Origin: Rubrivivax sp.
Lineage (GTDB): Bacteria; Pseudomonadota; Gammaproteobacteria; Burkholderiales; Burkholderiaceae_C
Direction of reading: 5' to 3'
DNA: 64,000 bases
Assembly: GCA_016789955.1 (NCBI GenBank)
Contig: JAEUPB010000072.1
Span: forward strand, 44,021 to 108,020
In this document: one piece after another, positions 32,766 through 41,216 of the stretch
Layout of the letters: each line of letters begins with the position of its first letter
Numbering within the stretch: position 1 is the first letter of the stretch
Notes under the pieces: generated by a model
Database searches by the model: none
What the model saw: the letters and a program-made list of their open reading frames with translations, nothing else
What the model was told of the DNA's origin: nothing
Program-made: the position numbers and the translations under genes

Positions 32766-33896
32766 ATGAGCCTGCTGTTCTCGCCGTTCACGATGCGCGG
32801 GCTGACGCTGCCCAACCGCATCGTCATCGCGCCGATGTGCCAGTACAGCGCCGTCGACGGCTGCGCCACCGACTGGCACGTGATCCACCTCGGCCACCTG
32901 GCGCTCTCGGGCGCGGGGCTGCTGGTGCTCGAAGCCACCGGCGTGGAGCCGCAGGGCCGCATCTCCAGCCACTGCGTGGGCCTCTACGACGATGCCTGCG
33001 AGGCGGCGCTGGCGCGTGTGCTCGCGGTGGTGCGCCGCCACTCGCGCATGCCGCTCGGGTTGCAGCTGTCGCACGCCGGGCGCAAGGCGTCGACCAAGCG
33101 GCCGAGCGACCCCGGGCCGGTGGACACGCGGGCCTGGCCGCTGGTGGGGCCGTCGCCGATCGCCTTCGCCGACGACCGCCAGGTGCCTGCCGAACTCGAC
33201 CGCGCCGGCATGGACCGCATCGTCGCCGCGTTCGCGCTGGCGGCGCGGCGGGCCGCGCGGCTGGGCCTGGACCTGCTCGAGATCCACTCGGCGCACGGCT
33301 ACCTGCTGAGTTCCTTCCTCTCGCCGATCGCCAACCACCGGCGCGATGCCTACGGCGGCAGCCTGGAGAACCGCCTGCGCTTCCCCCTCGAGGTGTTCGA
33401 GGCGGTGCGCGCCGCCTGGCCGGCCGAGCGCCCGTTGGGCGTGCGCTGCAACGGCACCGACTGGCACGAACGCGGCATCACGCCCGACGAGGCCGTGGCC
33501 TATGCGCGGGCGCTGCGCGAGCGCGGCTGCGACTTCGTCGACGTGTCCAGCGGCGGCAACGCCGTCACGCCGATCCCGATCGAGCCCGGCTACCAGGTGC
33601 CGTACGCCGCGAAGGTGCGCGCCGAGGCGGGCATCGCCACCCGCGCCGTCGGGCTGATCCACGACCCGCACCAGGCCGAGGCGATCCTGCAGGCCGGCCA
33701 GGCCGACCTCATCGCCATGGCGCGCGGCATCCTGAACGATCCGCGCTGGCCCTGGCACGCCGCCGAGGCGCTGGGCGAGACCCTGGCCGTGCCCTCTCAG
33801 TACCGGCGCGCCGCTACCCGCGCCGGGCTGCCGACCCGCGATCACATCCCCGTGCCGCCGGCGCAGTACCGGTCGCCTTCCGGCGCCGGCGACTGA
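32766..33896 (+). CDS. NADH:flavin oxidoreductase, Old Yellow Enzyme family (YqjM type)
   Basis: A 376-residue FMN-dependent ene-reductase with a TIM barrel. Conserved points: PNRIVIAPMCQYSAVDGCATDWH with the flavin-tuning Cys25 typical of YqjM-class enzymes, LQLSHAGRKAS, the substrate-binding EIHSAHGYLLSSFLSPIANHRRDAYGGSLENRLRF, and FVDVSSGGN. These enzymes reduce activated C=C bonds using NAD(P)H. It starts 13 bases after the Bug gene, likely in one transcript. Confidence 0.95.
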   Translation: MSLLFSPFTMRGLTLPNRIVIAPMCQYSAVDGCATDWHVIHLGHLALSGAGLLVLEATGVEPQGRISSHCVGLYDDACEAALARVLAVVRRHSRMPLGLQLSHAGRKASTKRPSDPGPVDTRAWPLVGPSPIAFADDRQVPAELDRAGMDRIVAAFALAARRAARLGLDLLEIHSAHGYLLSSFLSPIANHRRDAYGGSLENRLRFPLEVFEAVRAAWPAERPLGVRCNGTDWHERGITPDEAVAYARALRERGCDFVDVSSGGNAVTPIPIEPGYQVPYAAKVRAEAGIATRAVGLIHDPHQAEAILQAGQADLIAMARGILNDPRWPWHAAEALGETLAVPSQYRRAATRAGLPTRDHIPVPPAQYRSPSGAGD

Positions 33897-33993
33897 AGGC
33901 CCGAGGAACGGGGCCGCTGCGCGCGGCCGTTTGCCGCGCGTCAAGCCCCGCGTCAGCGCCGGCTCCTAGGATGGCCCGCAGGAGACAACACCC

Positions 33994-34932
33994 ATGCTGG
34001 CCGCCTACATCACGCACCCCGACTGCGCCCGCCACGAGATGGGCCCGGGCCACCCTGAATGCCCCGAACGGCTCGGGGCCATCGCCGACCGGCTGCTCGC
34101 CCGCGGCCTGCTCGACTACATGGTGCCCTACGACGCACCGCTGGCCACGCCCGAGCAGCTCGCCCGCGCGCACTCGGCGCTGCACGTGCAGCGCATGCTC
34201 GACGCCGCGCCGGCCGAAGGCTATCGCGCGATCGATCCCGACACGTCGATGAACCCGTACACGATCCCCGCGGCCCTGCGCGCCGCCGGGGCGGCGGTGC
34301 AGGCCACCGATCTGGTGCTCGCCGGCGAGGTGGGCACCGCGTTCTGCGCCGTGCGCCCGCCCGGCCACCACGCCGAGCGCGAGGAGGCCATGGGCTTCTG
34401 CTTCTTCAACAACGTGGCGGTGGGCATCCGCCACGCACTGGACGTGCACGGCCTCACGCGCGTGGCATTGATCGACTTCGACGTGCACCACGGCAACGGC
34501 AGCGAGGACATCTTCGCCGGCGACGAGCGCGTGCTGATGTGCGGCACCTACGAGATCGGCCTGTACCCGTTCAACGGCGACGGCCGGCGCACCGTGGCCG
34601 ACACGCCGAACATGGTCAACATCGGGCTGCCGTCGCGCAGCGGCGGCGCGGCCTTCCGCAGCGCGGTGGAGACGCACTGGATCCCCGCGCTGGACGCCTT
34701 CCGCCCGCAGCTCATCTACGTCAGCGCCGGCTTCGACGCGCACCGCGAGGACGACATGGGCAACCTCGGCTTCGTCGACGCCGACTACGAGTGGGTGACG
34801 CGGCAGCTGGTCGCGGTGGCCGCACGCCATTCGATGGGCCGCATCGTGTCGTGCCTGGAGGGCGGATACGTGCTGGAATCGCTCGCGCGCAGCGCCGCCG
34901 CGCACGTGCGCGTGCTCATCGGCGCCGACTAA
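33994..34932 (+). CDS. Histone deacetylase family protein (class II / AcuC-like amidohydrolase)
   Basis: A 312-residue zinc amidohydrolase of the arginase/deacetylase fold. The active-site segments are intact: VRPPGHHAEREEAMGFCFFNNVAVGIRHAL, IDFDVHHGNGSEDIF (zinc ligands Asp and His), YVSAGFDAHREDDMG, and CLEGGYVLESLARS. Bacterial members remove acetyl or other acyl groups from lysines, polyamines or small molecules. The next gene, 30 bases on, encodes an acyl-CoA-ligase/acetyltransferase fusion, so the pair may form a reversible protein-acetylation switch. Confidence 0.94.
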   Translation: MLAAYITHPDCARHEMGPGHPECPERLGAIADRLLARGLLDYMVPYDAPLATPEQLARAHSALHVQRMLDAAPAEGYRAIDPDTSMNPYTIPAALRAAGAAVQATDLVLAGEVGTAFCAVRPPGHHAEREEAMGFCFFNNVAVGIRHALDVHGLTRVALIDFDVHHGNGSEDIFAGDERVLMCGTYEIGLYPFNGDGRRTVADTPNMVNIGLPSRSGGAAFRSAVETHWIPALDAFRPQLIYVSAGFDAHREDDMGNLGFVDADYEWVTRQLVAVAARHSMGRIVSCLEGGYVLESLARSAAAHVRVLIGAD

Positions 34933-34962
34933 GGCTCTCTTCGTCGCACCTGCAGTACCCGC

Positions 34963-37653
34963 ATGGACAAGCACTACCTCACGCCCCTCTTCCTGCCCGC
35001 CTCGGTGGCGGTGTTCGCCGGCCCCGAGGGCGACCCCTCCCGGCAGACCCGCGAGGCCCGTGCGCTGCGGCAGGCGCTGGCCACCGCGCCGGGCACCGGG
35101 ATGCTGCAGTTCCTCGACGTCACCACCACCGGCACGCTCGGCGACCTGGCACGCTCTCGTGCCGACCTGGCGATCATCGCGCTGCCGCCGGAGGAGATCG
35201 CTGCGGCGCTGGAGGTGGCCGGGCGCATCGCCTGCCGCTCGGCGCTGGTGATCGGCAGTGGCGTCGATGCCGAGCAGGCGGTGGCGCTGAAGCGCATCGC
35301 GCGGCGCGAGGGCGTGCACCTGCTCGGGCCCAATTCGCTGGGCTTCCAGCGACCGCAGCTCAAGCTCAACGCCAGTGCGCTGGGGCCGCTGGCGCTGGAG
35401 GGGTCGCTGGCGCTGGTGTCGCAGTCGGGCGCGCTGACCACGGCGATGCTCGACTGGGCGCGGGCGAACGCGGTGGGCTTCAGCCAGGTGGTGTCGCTGG
35501 GGCCCAACGCCGCGATGGACCTGGCGCAGGTGCTGGACTTCCTGGCCTCCGACGGCCGCACGCAGAGCATCCTCGTCTACCTCGAAGGCATCTCCGATGC
35601 GCGCCGCTTCATGAGCGCGCTGCGCTCCGCGGCCCACGCCAAGCCGGTGGTGGTGCTGAAGGCCGGCCGCAAGAACGCCGGCAACGAGGCGGCGCTGACG
35701 CACAGCCGCGCCATCGTCGGCAGCGACGACGTGTTCGATGCCGCGCTGCGCCGCTCGGGCGCGGTGCGCGTGCGCTCGTTCGTCGAGCTGTTCTCCGCGG
35801 CGCGCTGCCTGGCCTCGCACGATCGCGCCGTGGGCAAGCGGCTCGCGGTGGTCACCAACGGCGGCGGCCCCGGCGTGCTGGCGGCCGACTGGGTCAGCGA
35901 GATCGGGCTGCAGCTCGGCCGGCTGTCGCCCGAGACCGTGCGCACGCTGCAGCCGCAGCTGCCGCCGCGCGCGTCGCTGGCGGACTTGATCGACCTCACC
36001 TCCGAAGCCGAGCCGGCGCACTACCGGCTGGCGCTGGAAGCGGCCGCGCGCGATGCCGCGGTGGACGGCGTGCTCGCGCTGTTCGCGCCGCAGCCCGGCG
36101 TGGACCCCACCGCCGCCGCGCAGGCGCTGGTGCAGGCGCGCGGCACCACCGGCAAGCCGGTACTGGCCTGCTGGATGGGCGACGAATCGGTGGGCGAGGC
36201 GCGCCGCACGATCGACGCCGCCGGCATCGCCGGCTTCCGCACGCCGGAGGCGGCGGTGGGCGCCTTCGGCAACATCGCGGCCTTCTATCGCAACCGGCAG
36301 CTGCTGCAGCAGACGCCGCCGCCGATGTCCAGCCTCGTGCAGCCTGACGTGGAGGCGGCGCGGCTGCTGATCGAGAGCGTGCTGGCCGAGCGACGCCACA
36401 CGCTGACCGAACTGGAGAGCAAGGCGCTGCTGGCGGCCTTCCACATCCCCGTCACGCAGACCGTGCTGGCGCGCTCGCCCAACGAGGCGATGATGGTGGC
36501 CACGCAGCTGGGCTTCCCGGTGGCGCTGAAGATCGACTCGCCCGACATCCTGCACAAGAGCGACGTGCAGGGCGTGGCGCTGAACGTGCCCAACGGCGCC
36601 TCGGCGCGCGACACCTACGCCGAGATGGTCGAGCGCGTGCGGCGGCTGCAGCCGCAGGTGCGCATCAACGGCGTCACGGTGCAGCGCATGGCCGCGGCGC
36701 GGCGCGGCCGCGAGGTGTCCATCGGCATGGTGACCGACCAGCCCTTCGGCCCGGTGATCGTGTTCGGCGCCGGCGGCACGATGATCGAGCTGATCGCCGA
36801 CCGCGCGATGGAGCTGCCGCCGCTGAACACCTACCTCGCGCGGCAGCTGGTCGAGCGTTCGCGTGTGGCGGCCATGCTGGGCGCGCGCGCCGGGCTGGCA
36901 CCGGCCAACATCGAGGCGCTCGAGCAGGTGCTGCTGCGCGTCAGCGAGATGGTGTGCGAGTTCCCGCAGCTGCGCGAGATGGACATCAACCCGCTGATCG
37001 TCGACGAGCACGGCGCGGTGGCGGTGGATGCGCGCATCGTGCTGCACCCGCTGGGGCAGGGCGGCGGCAACCGGCTGCCCGACTACCACCACCTGGCGAT
37101 CCTGCCGTACCCCGCGCGCTACGAGCAGGTGTGGCCGCTGGCCGGCGGCGGCGAGGTGACGGTGCGGCCGATCCGCCCCGACGACGCGCAGATGCTGCAG
37201 GCGCTGGTGCGCGGCCTGTCGCCCGAGAGCCGCTACTTCCGCTTCGTCAGCGCGATGAACGAGCTGCCGGCGCCGCTGCTGGCGCGGCTGACGCTGATCG
37301 ACTACGACCGCGAGATGGCGCTGGTGGCGGTGGTGCGCGACCGCATCGCCGCCGAGACCGGCGAGATCACCGAGACCGAGCGCATCGTCGGCGTGTCGCG
37401 CTATATCACCAACCCCGACCAGTCGAGCTGCGAGTTCAGCCTCGTGGTGGCCGAGGACCACGGCGGCAAGGGCCTGGGCTCGCGGCTGATGGAAAGCATC
37501 ATGGACGTGGCGCGCGAGCGCGGCCTGTCGGAGATCGACGGGCTGGTGCTGGCGAACAACGCGAGCATGCTGAAGCTGATGAGGGGCCTCGGCTTCTCGG
37601 TCAAGGCGTTCCCCGACGACCCCGACTTCAAGCTCGTGACGCACGCGCTGTAG
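34963..37653 (+). CDS. Acyl-CoA ligase (ADP-forming type) fused to GNAT acetyltransferase, Pat-like
   Basis: An 896-residue fusion. In order: CoA-binding domain (about 1-130), succinyl-CoA-ligase-like domain (130-440; VSQSGALTTAMLDWA, VTNGGGPGVLAADW), ATP-grasp domain (about 480-700; VALKIDSPDILHKSDVQGVALNV, VFGAGGTMIELIADRA) and a C-terminal GNAT domain (735-896; EFSLVVAEDHGGKGLGSRLMESIMDVA). This is the layout of the protein lysine acetyltransferases Pat/PatZ. A histidine at 247 (THSRAIVGSDDVFDAALRRSG) aligns by eye with the phosphohistidine loop of ADP-forming CoA ligases, so ligase activity may persist. Confidence 0.93.
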   Translation: MDKHYLTPLFLPASVAVFAGPEGDPSRQTREARALRQALATAPGTGMLQFLDVTTTGTLGDLARSRADLAIIALPPEEIAAALEVAGRIACRSALVIGSGVDAEQAVALKRIARREGVHLLGPNSLGFQRPQLKLNASALGPLALEGSLALVSQSGALTTAMLDWARANAVGFSQVVSLGPNAAMDLAQVLDFLASDGRTQSILVYLEGISDARRFMSALRSAAHAKPVVVLKAGRKNAGNEAALTHSRAIVGSDDVFDAALRRSGAVRVRSFVELFSAARCLASHDRAVGKRLAVVTNGGGPGVLAADWVSEIGLQLGRLSPETVRTLQPQLPPRASLADLIDLTSEAEPAHYRLALEAAARDAAVDGVLALFAPQPGVDPTAAAQALVQARGTTGKPVLACWMGDESVGEARRTIDAAGIAGFRTPEAAVGAFGNIAAFYRNRQLLQQTPPPMSSLVQPDVEAARLLIESVLAERRHTLTELESKALLAAFHIPVTQTVLARSPNEAMMVATQLGFPVALKIDSPDILHKSDVQGVALNVPNGASARDTYAEMVERVRRLQPQVRINGVTVQRMAAARRGREVSIGMVTDQPFGPVIVFGAGGTMIELIADRAMELPPLNTYLARQLVERSRVAAMLGARAGLAPANIEALEQVLLRVSEMVCEFPQLREMDINPLIVDEHGAVAVDARIVLHPLGQGGGNRLPDYHHLAILPYPARYEQVWPLAGGGEVTVRPIRPDDAQMLQALVRGLSPESRYFRFVSAMNELPAPLLARLTLIDYDREMALVAVVRDRIAAETGEITETERIVGVSRYITNPDQSSCEFSLVVAEDHGGKGLGSRLMESIMDVARERGLSEIDGLVLANNASMLKLMRGLGFSVKAFPDDPDFKLVTHAL

Positions 37654-37724
37654 TTCACGCACCGCCCCCGCGTTCGGCGGGTCCCGACGCGCAGGCCCTC
37701 GGGTAGAGTGCGCCGCCTGCAGCC

Positions 37725-38753
37725 ATGGCCGTCATCGAGCGCATCACCCCGAACAGCGGGCGCCTGGCGTGGATCGGGGTCTCGATCGCGGTCGGGGCCT
37801 TGTTTCTCGTCTCGTTCCTGATCGGGCCCTATCCCGTCCCGCCGCGCACCGTGTTCGCGGTGGCGCTGCACGAGCTCGGCATCGGCGAGGCCACCTGGCC
37901 CGACGCCGTGCGCATGGTGGTGATGGAGATCCGGGGCCCGCGCATCGTGGGCGCGCTGCTGATCGGCGCGGCGCTGGCCACGGCCGGCGCGACCTTCCAG
38001 AACATCTTCCGCAACCCGCTGGTGTCGCCCGGCGTGCTGGGTGTCTCGGCCGGCGCCGGCTTCGGCGCGGCGCTGGGCATCCTGATCGGCACCACCGGCC
38101 TGATGATCCAGGTGCTGGCGTTCGGCTTCGGGCTGCTGGCCACCGGGCTGGCGATGTGGCTGGGCCGTTCGCTGGACCGCGCCGCGCTGCTCTCGCTGGT
38201 GCTGGCCGGGCTGGTGGTGTCGGCGCTGTTCCAGGCGCTGGTGTCGCTGCTGAAGGTGGTGGCCGACCCGCTCAACCAGCTGCCCAGCATCACGTTCTGG
38301 CTGCTCGGCGGGCTGCACCGGCTCAATGGCGCGGCGCTGCTGTCGGTGGCCTTGCCCATCCTGATCCCGGGCGCGCTGCTCTACGCGCTGCGTTGGCAGG
38401 TGCACGCCATGGCCGCCGGCGACGACGAGGCGCGTGCGCTCGGCGTGGACGTGACGCGCACGCGGCTGGTGCTGATCGTCGCCGCCACGCTGATGACGGC
38501 GGCCTGCGTCAGCGTCAGCGGCATCGTCGGCTGGGTGGGGCTGCTGATCCCGCACCTGGTTCGGTTGCTGGTAGGCCCGAGCTTCGCCCTCGTGCTGCCG
38601 CTGTCGGCGCTGGGCGGCGGCGCTTTCCTGCTGGCGGTCGACAACGTCGCCCGCGTCGGCGCCAGCGAGATCCCGCTGGGCATCCTCACCGCGCTGATCG
38701 GCGCGCCGCTGTTCGCGGCGGTGCTGATGCGCACGCGGCAGCGGTGGTCGTGA
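37725..38753 (+). CDS. FecCD-family ABC transporter permease
   Basis: A 342-residue inner-membrane permease with eight or more membrane helices. Family signatures are MEIRGPRIVGALLIGAALATAGATFQNIFRNPLVSPGVLGVSAGAGFGAALG and the C-terminal GIVGWVGLLIPHLVRLLVG, which contacts the ATPase. FecCD/BtuC permeases form homodimers that import iron-siderophores, haem or cobalamin. Its stop shares one base with the ATPase start (TGATG). Confidence 0.95.
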   Translation: MAVIERITPNSGRLAWIGVSIAVGALFLVSFLIGPYPVPPRTVFAVALHELGIGEATWPDAVRMVVMEIRGPRIVGALLIGAALATAGATFQNIFRNPLVSPGVLGVSAGAGFGAALGILIGTTGLMIQVLAFGFGLLATGLAMWLGRSLDRAALLSLVLAGLVVSALFQALVSLLKVVADPLNQLPSITFWLLGGLHRLNGAALLSVALPILIPGALLYALRWQVHAMAAGDDEARALGVDVTRTRLVLIVAATLMTAACVSVSGIVGWVGLLIPHLVRLLVGPSFALVLPLSALGGGAFLLAVDNVARVGASEIPLGILTALIGAPLFAAVLMRTRQRWS

Positions 38754-39532
38754 TGCTGAAGGCCGAAGCGCTGCACCATGCCTACCCCGGCGGCCGGCCG
38801 ATCCTCGAGGACGTGTCGCTCGAGCTGCGCCCCGGCACCACGGTGTGCCTGCTGGGGCAGAACGGCGCCGGCAAGTCGACGTTGCTGCGCTGCCTGCTGG
38901 GGCTGGAGAAGCCCGCACGCGGCCGCGTGCTCGTCGACGGCGAGGACATCTCGGCGCACGGCGCTCCCTGGCGGGCACGGCACATGGCCTATGTGCCGCA
39001 GACCAGCGACGGGGCGTTCCCGTTCACGGTGCACGAGGTGGTGATGATGGGCCGCAGCGCCCACCTGCGCTTCATGGCCGACCCCCGCCCGGCCGACCGC
39101 CGCGCGGTGGCCGACGCGCTGGCGCGCCTGCAGGTCGGCCACCTCGAGCCGCGCCTGTACAACCACCTCTCCGGCGGCGAGCGGCAGCTCGTGCTGCTCG
39201 CGCGCGCGCTGGCGCAGCAGGCGCGCATCCTCGTGATGGACGAGCCCTGCACCGGGCTGGACCTGGGCCACCAGGTGCAGGTGCTGCAGGCGATGCGCTC
39301 GCTGGCCGCCGACGGCTATGCGATCCTGCTGTCCACGCACCTGCCCGAACATGCCTTCGTGCTGAATGCCGACGTGGCCTTGCTCAGCCAGCGCCGCCTG
39401 ATCGGCCCGGGGCCGGCGGCCGAACTGCTCACGGCGCGGCAGCTGTCGGACCTGTACGCGACGCCGGTCGAACTGTTGGCGATACTCGACGGCCCCGCGA
39501 AGGGCCAGCGCGCCTGCATCCCGGTCGTCTGA
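38753..39532 (+). CDS. FecE/BtuD-type ABC transporter ATPase
   Basis: A 259-residue ATPase with Walker A GQNGAGKST, Q-loop PQTSDGAFPF, signature LSGGERQLVLLARAL and Walker B ILVMDEPCTGLD, in the arrangement of iron-chelate and cobalamin importers. It starts on the last base of the permease stop, and the binding protein gene follows after 27 bases, completing the transporter. Confidence 0.95.
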   Translation: MLKAEALHHAYPGGRPILEDVSLELRPGTTVCLLGQNGAGKSTLLRCLLGLEKPARGRVLVDGEDISAHGAPWRARHMAYVPQTSDGAFPFTVHEVVMMGRSAHLRFMADPRPADRRAVADALARLQVGHLEPRLYNHLSGGERQLVLLARALAQQARILVMDEPCTGLDLGHQVQVLQAMRSLAADGYAILLSTHLPEHAFVLNADVALLSQRRLIGPGPAAELLTARQLSDLYATPVELLAILDGPAKGQRACIPVV

Positions 39533-39559
39533 TCCCGTTCCATCCCGAGGGAGCTTGCG

Positions 39560-40573
39560 ATGATGAAGCGACGTGAACTGCTGATGGCCACGCTGGCCGC
39601 CTCTGCCGGCTCGGCGCTGGCCGCGGACCCGGCCCGCGCCGTCACCGACATGGCCGGCCGCAAGGTGGTGCTGCCCGGGCGCATCGAGCGCGTGGTGACG
39701 CTCGGCTCGCTGCCGGTGATCAACAGCTTCGTGTTCACGATGGGCGAGGGCCGCCGCATCGTCAACGGCCTGGCGGACTTCAACAAGCCGCACTGGAAGT
39801 ACCAGACGGTGTTCGCGCCGCAGCTCGCCGCGCAGCCGACGATGCAGCAGCCCAACCGCGAGCCCAATCTCGAGGCCCTCCTCGCCGCGAAGCCCGACGT
39901 GGTGATCACGATGCACCGCGAAAGCGTCGAGCGCGTGGCGGCACTGGGCATCCCGGTGGTGTTCCTCGCCTGGCGCGAGGCCGAGGACGTGAAGCCCTGC
40001 ATGACCGTGCTCGGTCAGGTGTTCGGCAAGCCCGAGGTGGCGCAGCGCTACGGGGCCTGGTTCGACGGTACCGTGGCCCGCGTGCAGGAGGGCCTGCGCG
40101 GCGTGCCGGCCGAGCAGCGGCCCAAGGTGCTGTACCTCCAGCCCGAGACCCTGTCGCAGCCGCGGCTGATCGCCGAATGGTGGATCCCGGCCGCCGGCGG
40201 CATCAGCGTCACCGACGACAAGCGCAAGACCGAGACGCGCACCTTCACGATGGAGCAGGTGCTGCTGTGGAACCCCGACATCCTGCTGCTCGCGTCCCCC
40301 GAAGGCCTGGAGCGCGTGCGCAAGGACCCGACGTTCGCCGGACTCAAGGCCGTGAAGAGCGGCCAGATGCACTTGGTGCCCGTCGGCGCGCACACCTGGT
40401 CGAACCGCACCGCCGAGCAGCCGCTGACGGTGCTGTGGGGCGCCAAGACGTTCCACCCGCAGCGCTTCGCGTCGCTGGACATCGGGGCCGAGACGCGGCG
40501 CTTCTATCGCGACTACTTCGGCTACACGCTCAACGACGCGCAACTCGCCGAGATCCTGAGCGGCACGTTGTAG
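39560..40573 (+). CDS. Periplasmic binding protein for iron-chelate/cobalamin-type ABC importer
   Basis: A 337-residue secreted protein with a leader (MKRRELLMATLAASAGSALA) that resembles a Tat signal. The mature part starts VTDMAGRKVVLPGRIERVVTLGS, the standard opening of class III (FecB/BtuF) binding proteins, and includes NLEALLAAKPDVVITM and a C-terminal cluster (WSNRTAEQPLTVLWGAKTFHP). The ligand is unclear; the Trp-Ser-Asn-Arg region differs from classical BtuF. GAGGGAG precedes the ATG. It is last in the three-gene importer operon. Confidence 0.93.
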   Translation: MMKRRELLMATLAASAGSALAADPARAVTDMAGRKVVLPGRIERVVTLGSLPVINSFVFTMGEGRRIVNGLADFNKPHWKYQTVFAPQLAAQPTMQQPNREPNLEALLAAKPDVVITMHRESVERVAALGIPVVFLAWREAEDVKPCMTVLGQVFGKPEVAQRYGAWFDGTVARVQEGLRGVPAEQRPKVLYLQPETLSQPRLIAEWWIPAAGGISVTDDKRKTETRTFTMEQVLLWNPDILLLASPEGLERVRKDPTFAGLKAVKSGQMHLVPVGAHTWSNRTAEQPLTVLWGAKTFHPQRFASLDIGAETRRFYRDYFGYTLNDAQLAEILSGTL

Positions 40574-40678
40574 CCGCGGCGGGGAGAGCGGCGGAGGTCA
40601 CGAGGCCTCGCAGGGGCGGCAGTGGCTGTTGCCGGCGCATTGCGGTCGTTGAGAGCCTGGCGTGCGTAGGCCGTAGCG

Positions 40679-40702
40679 GCAAGGCTGTGGGTGGGCCCTC
40701 GC
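40679..40702 (+). repeat. Left 24-base arm of inverted repeat, copy A
   Basis: Starts GCAAGGCTGTGGG and is the exact reverse complement of 40903-40926. Imperfect complementarity continues about 17 bases inward, so the full stem may exceed 40 bp. Confidence 0.95.
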
Positions 40703-40902
40703 AGCGGCTCAGCATCGAGCCGTTGCGCGCCGCTTGGCGGCGCGTCCCCTGCGATGCTCGTCCCTGCGGCCCACGGCGGAACTCGCTCCGCTCACTTGCG
40801 TTCGCTGTGCTCGAACAATCGCCGTGAGTCAGATCACGAAGCGCGCCTTGCGGCGCGCGGCCGCAGGGCCCGCGCTTCTCGGGCGTCTCGATATTCGCCG
40901 CC

Positions 40903-40926
40903 GCGAGGGCCCACCCACAGCCTTGC
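40903..40926 (-). repeat. Right 24-base arm of inverted repeat, copy A
   Basis: Pairs without mismatch with 40679-40702 and closes the roughly 200-base interior of copy A. Confidence 0.95.
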
Positions 40927-40971
40927 TGGAACCTCGGTGGCGTGCGGTCCACGTGTGAGGCGGTGGTGGTG

Positions 40972-41155
40972 GCAAGGCCGAGGGCCAGGCAGGGCCTGGG
41001 GCGAATCGCGAGGCTCCCGAGCATCGCAGGGGACGTGCCGCGCAGCGGAGCGCAAGGCCGAGCGTCTGAGCCCGGGGCCCTGCCCGGCCCTCGGCCTTGC
41101 TGCACGGCCTGGACAAGTCCAACAGCGCGAACGCCCGCAATGCGCCGAGAACAGC
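40972..41155 (-). repeat. Dispersed structured repeat, copy B (reverse orientation)
   Basis: Read on the minus strand from 41155 it begins like copies A and C (GGCGCATTGCGG, then TTCGCGCTG and AGGCCGTG), passes the shared segments CTCAGACGCTCGGCCTTGCG and GTCCCCTGCGATGCTCG, and closes without the later 'CGCTCCGCTCACTTGCG' module found in A and C. Arms 40972-41002 and 41070-41100 are 31-base inverted repeats with 28 pairs. The arm sequences differ from copy A's beyond the terminal GCAAGGC, yet pair within the copy. Confidence 0.82.
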
Positions 41156-41216
41156 CGCCCGACCTTGGACGCTCGAACGAGCCGCGAGGTGAGTCCCGCG
41201 CCGCGCGCGGCGCCCG

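Larger units (their letters stand above)
40625..40926 (+). repeat. Dispersed structured repeat, copy A
   Basis: This occupies much of the 643-base non-coding gap 40574-41216. Its left part (GGCGCATTGCGGTCGTT at 40634) and core (GCGTCCCCTGCGATGCTCG, starting at 40740) recur in copies B and C. A later module (GCTCCGCTCACTTGCGTTCG and beyond) recurs in C. Arms 40679-40702 and 40903-40926 are perfect 24-base inverted repeats. Inside are further hairpins such as CGCGCCGC-TTG-GCGGCGCG and GCGCGCC-TTGC-GGCGCGC. No coding sequence is convincing here. It could be a MITE-like element or a structured RNA. Confidence 0.85.

Noticed and set aside
33814-37662. A 1282-codon minus-strand frame opposite the deacetylase and Pat-like genes
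   Set aside because: Compositional shadow with no domains; the plus-strand proteins have full conserved motifs.
40574-41216. Possible coding sequence in the gap, such as minus-strand frames running on from the dehydratase gene
   Set aside because: The frames change composition, have no start signals and run through inverted repeats; repeat structure explains the sequence better.
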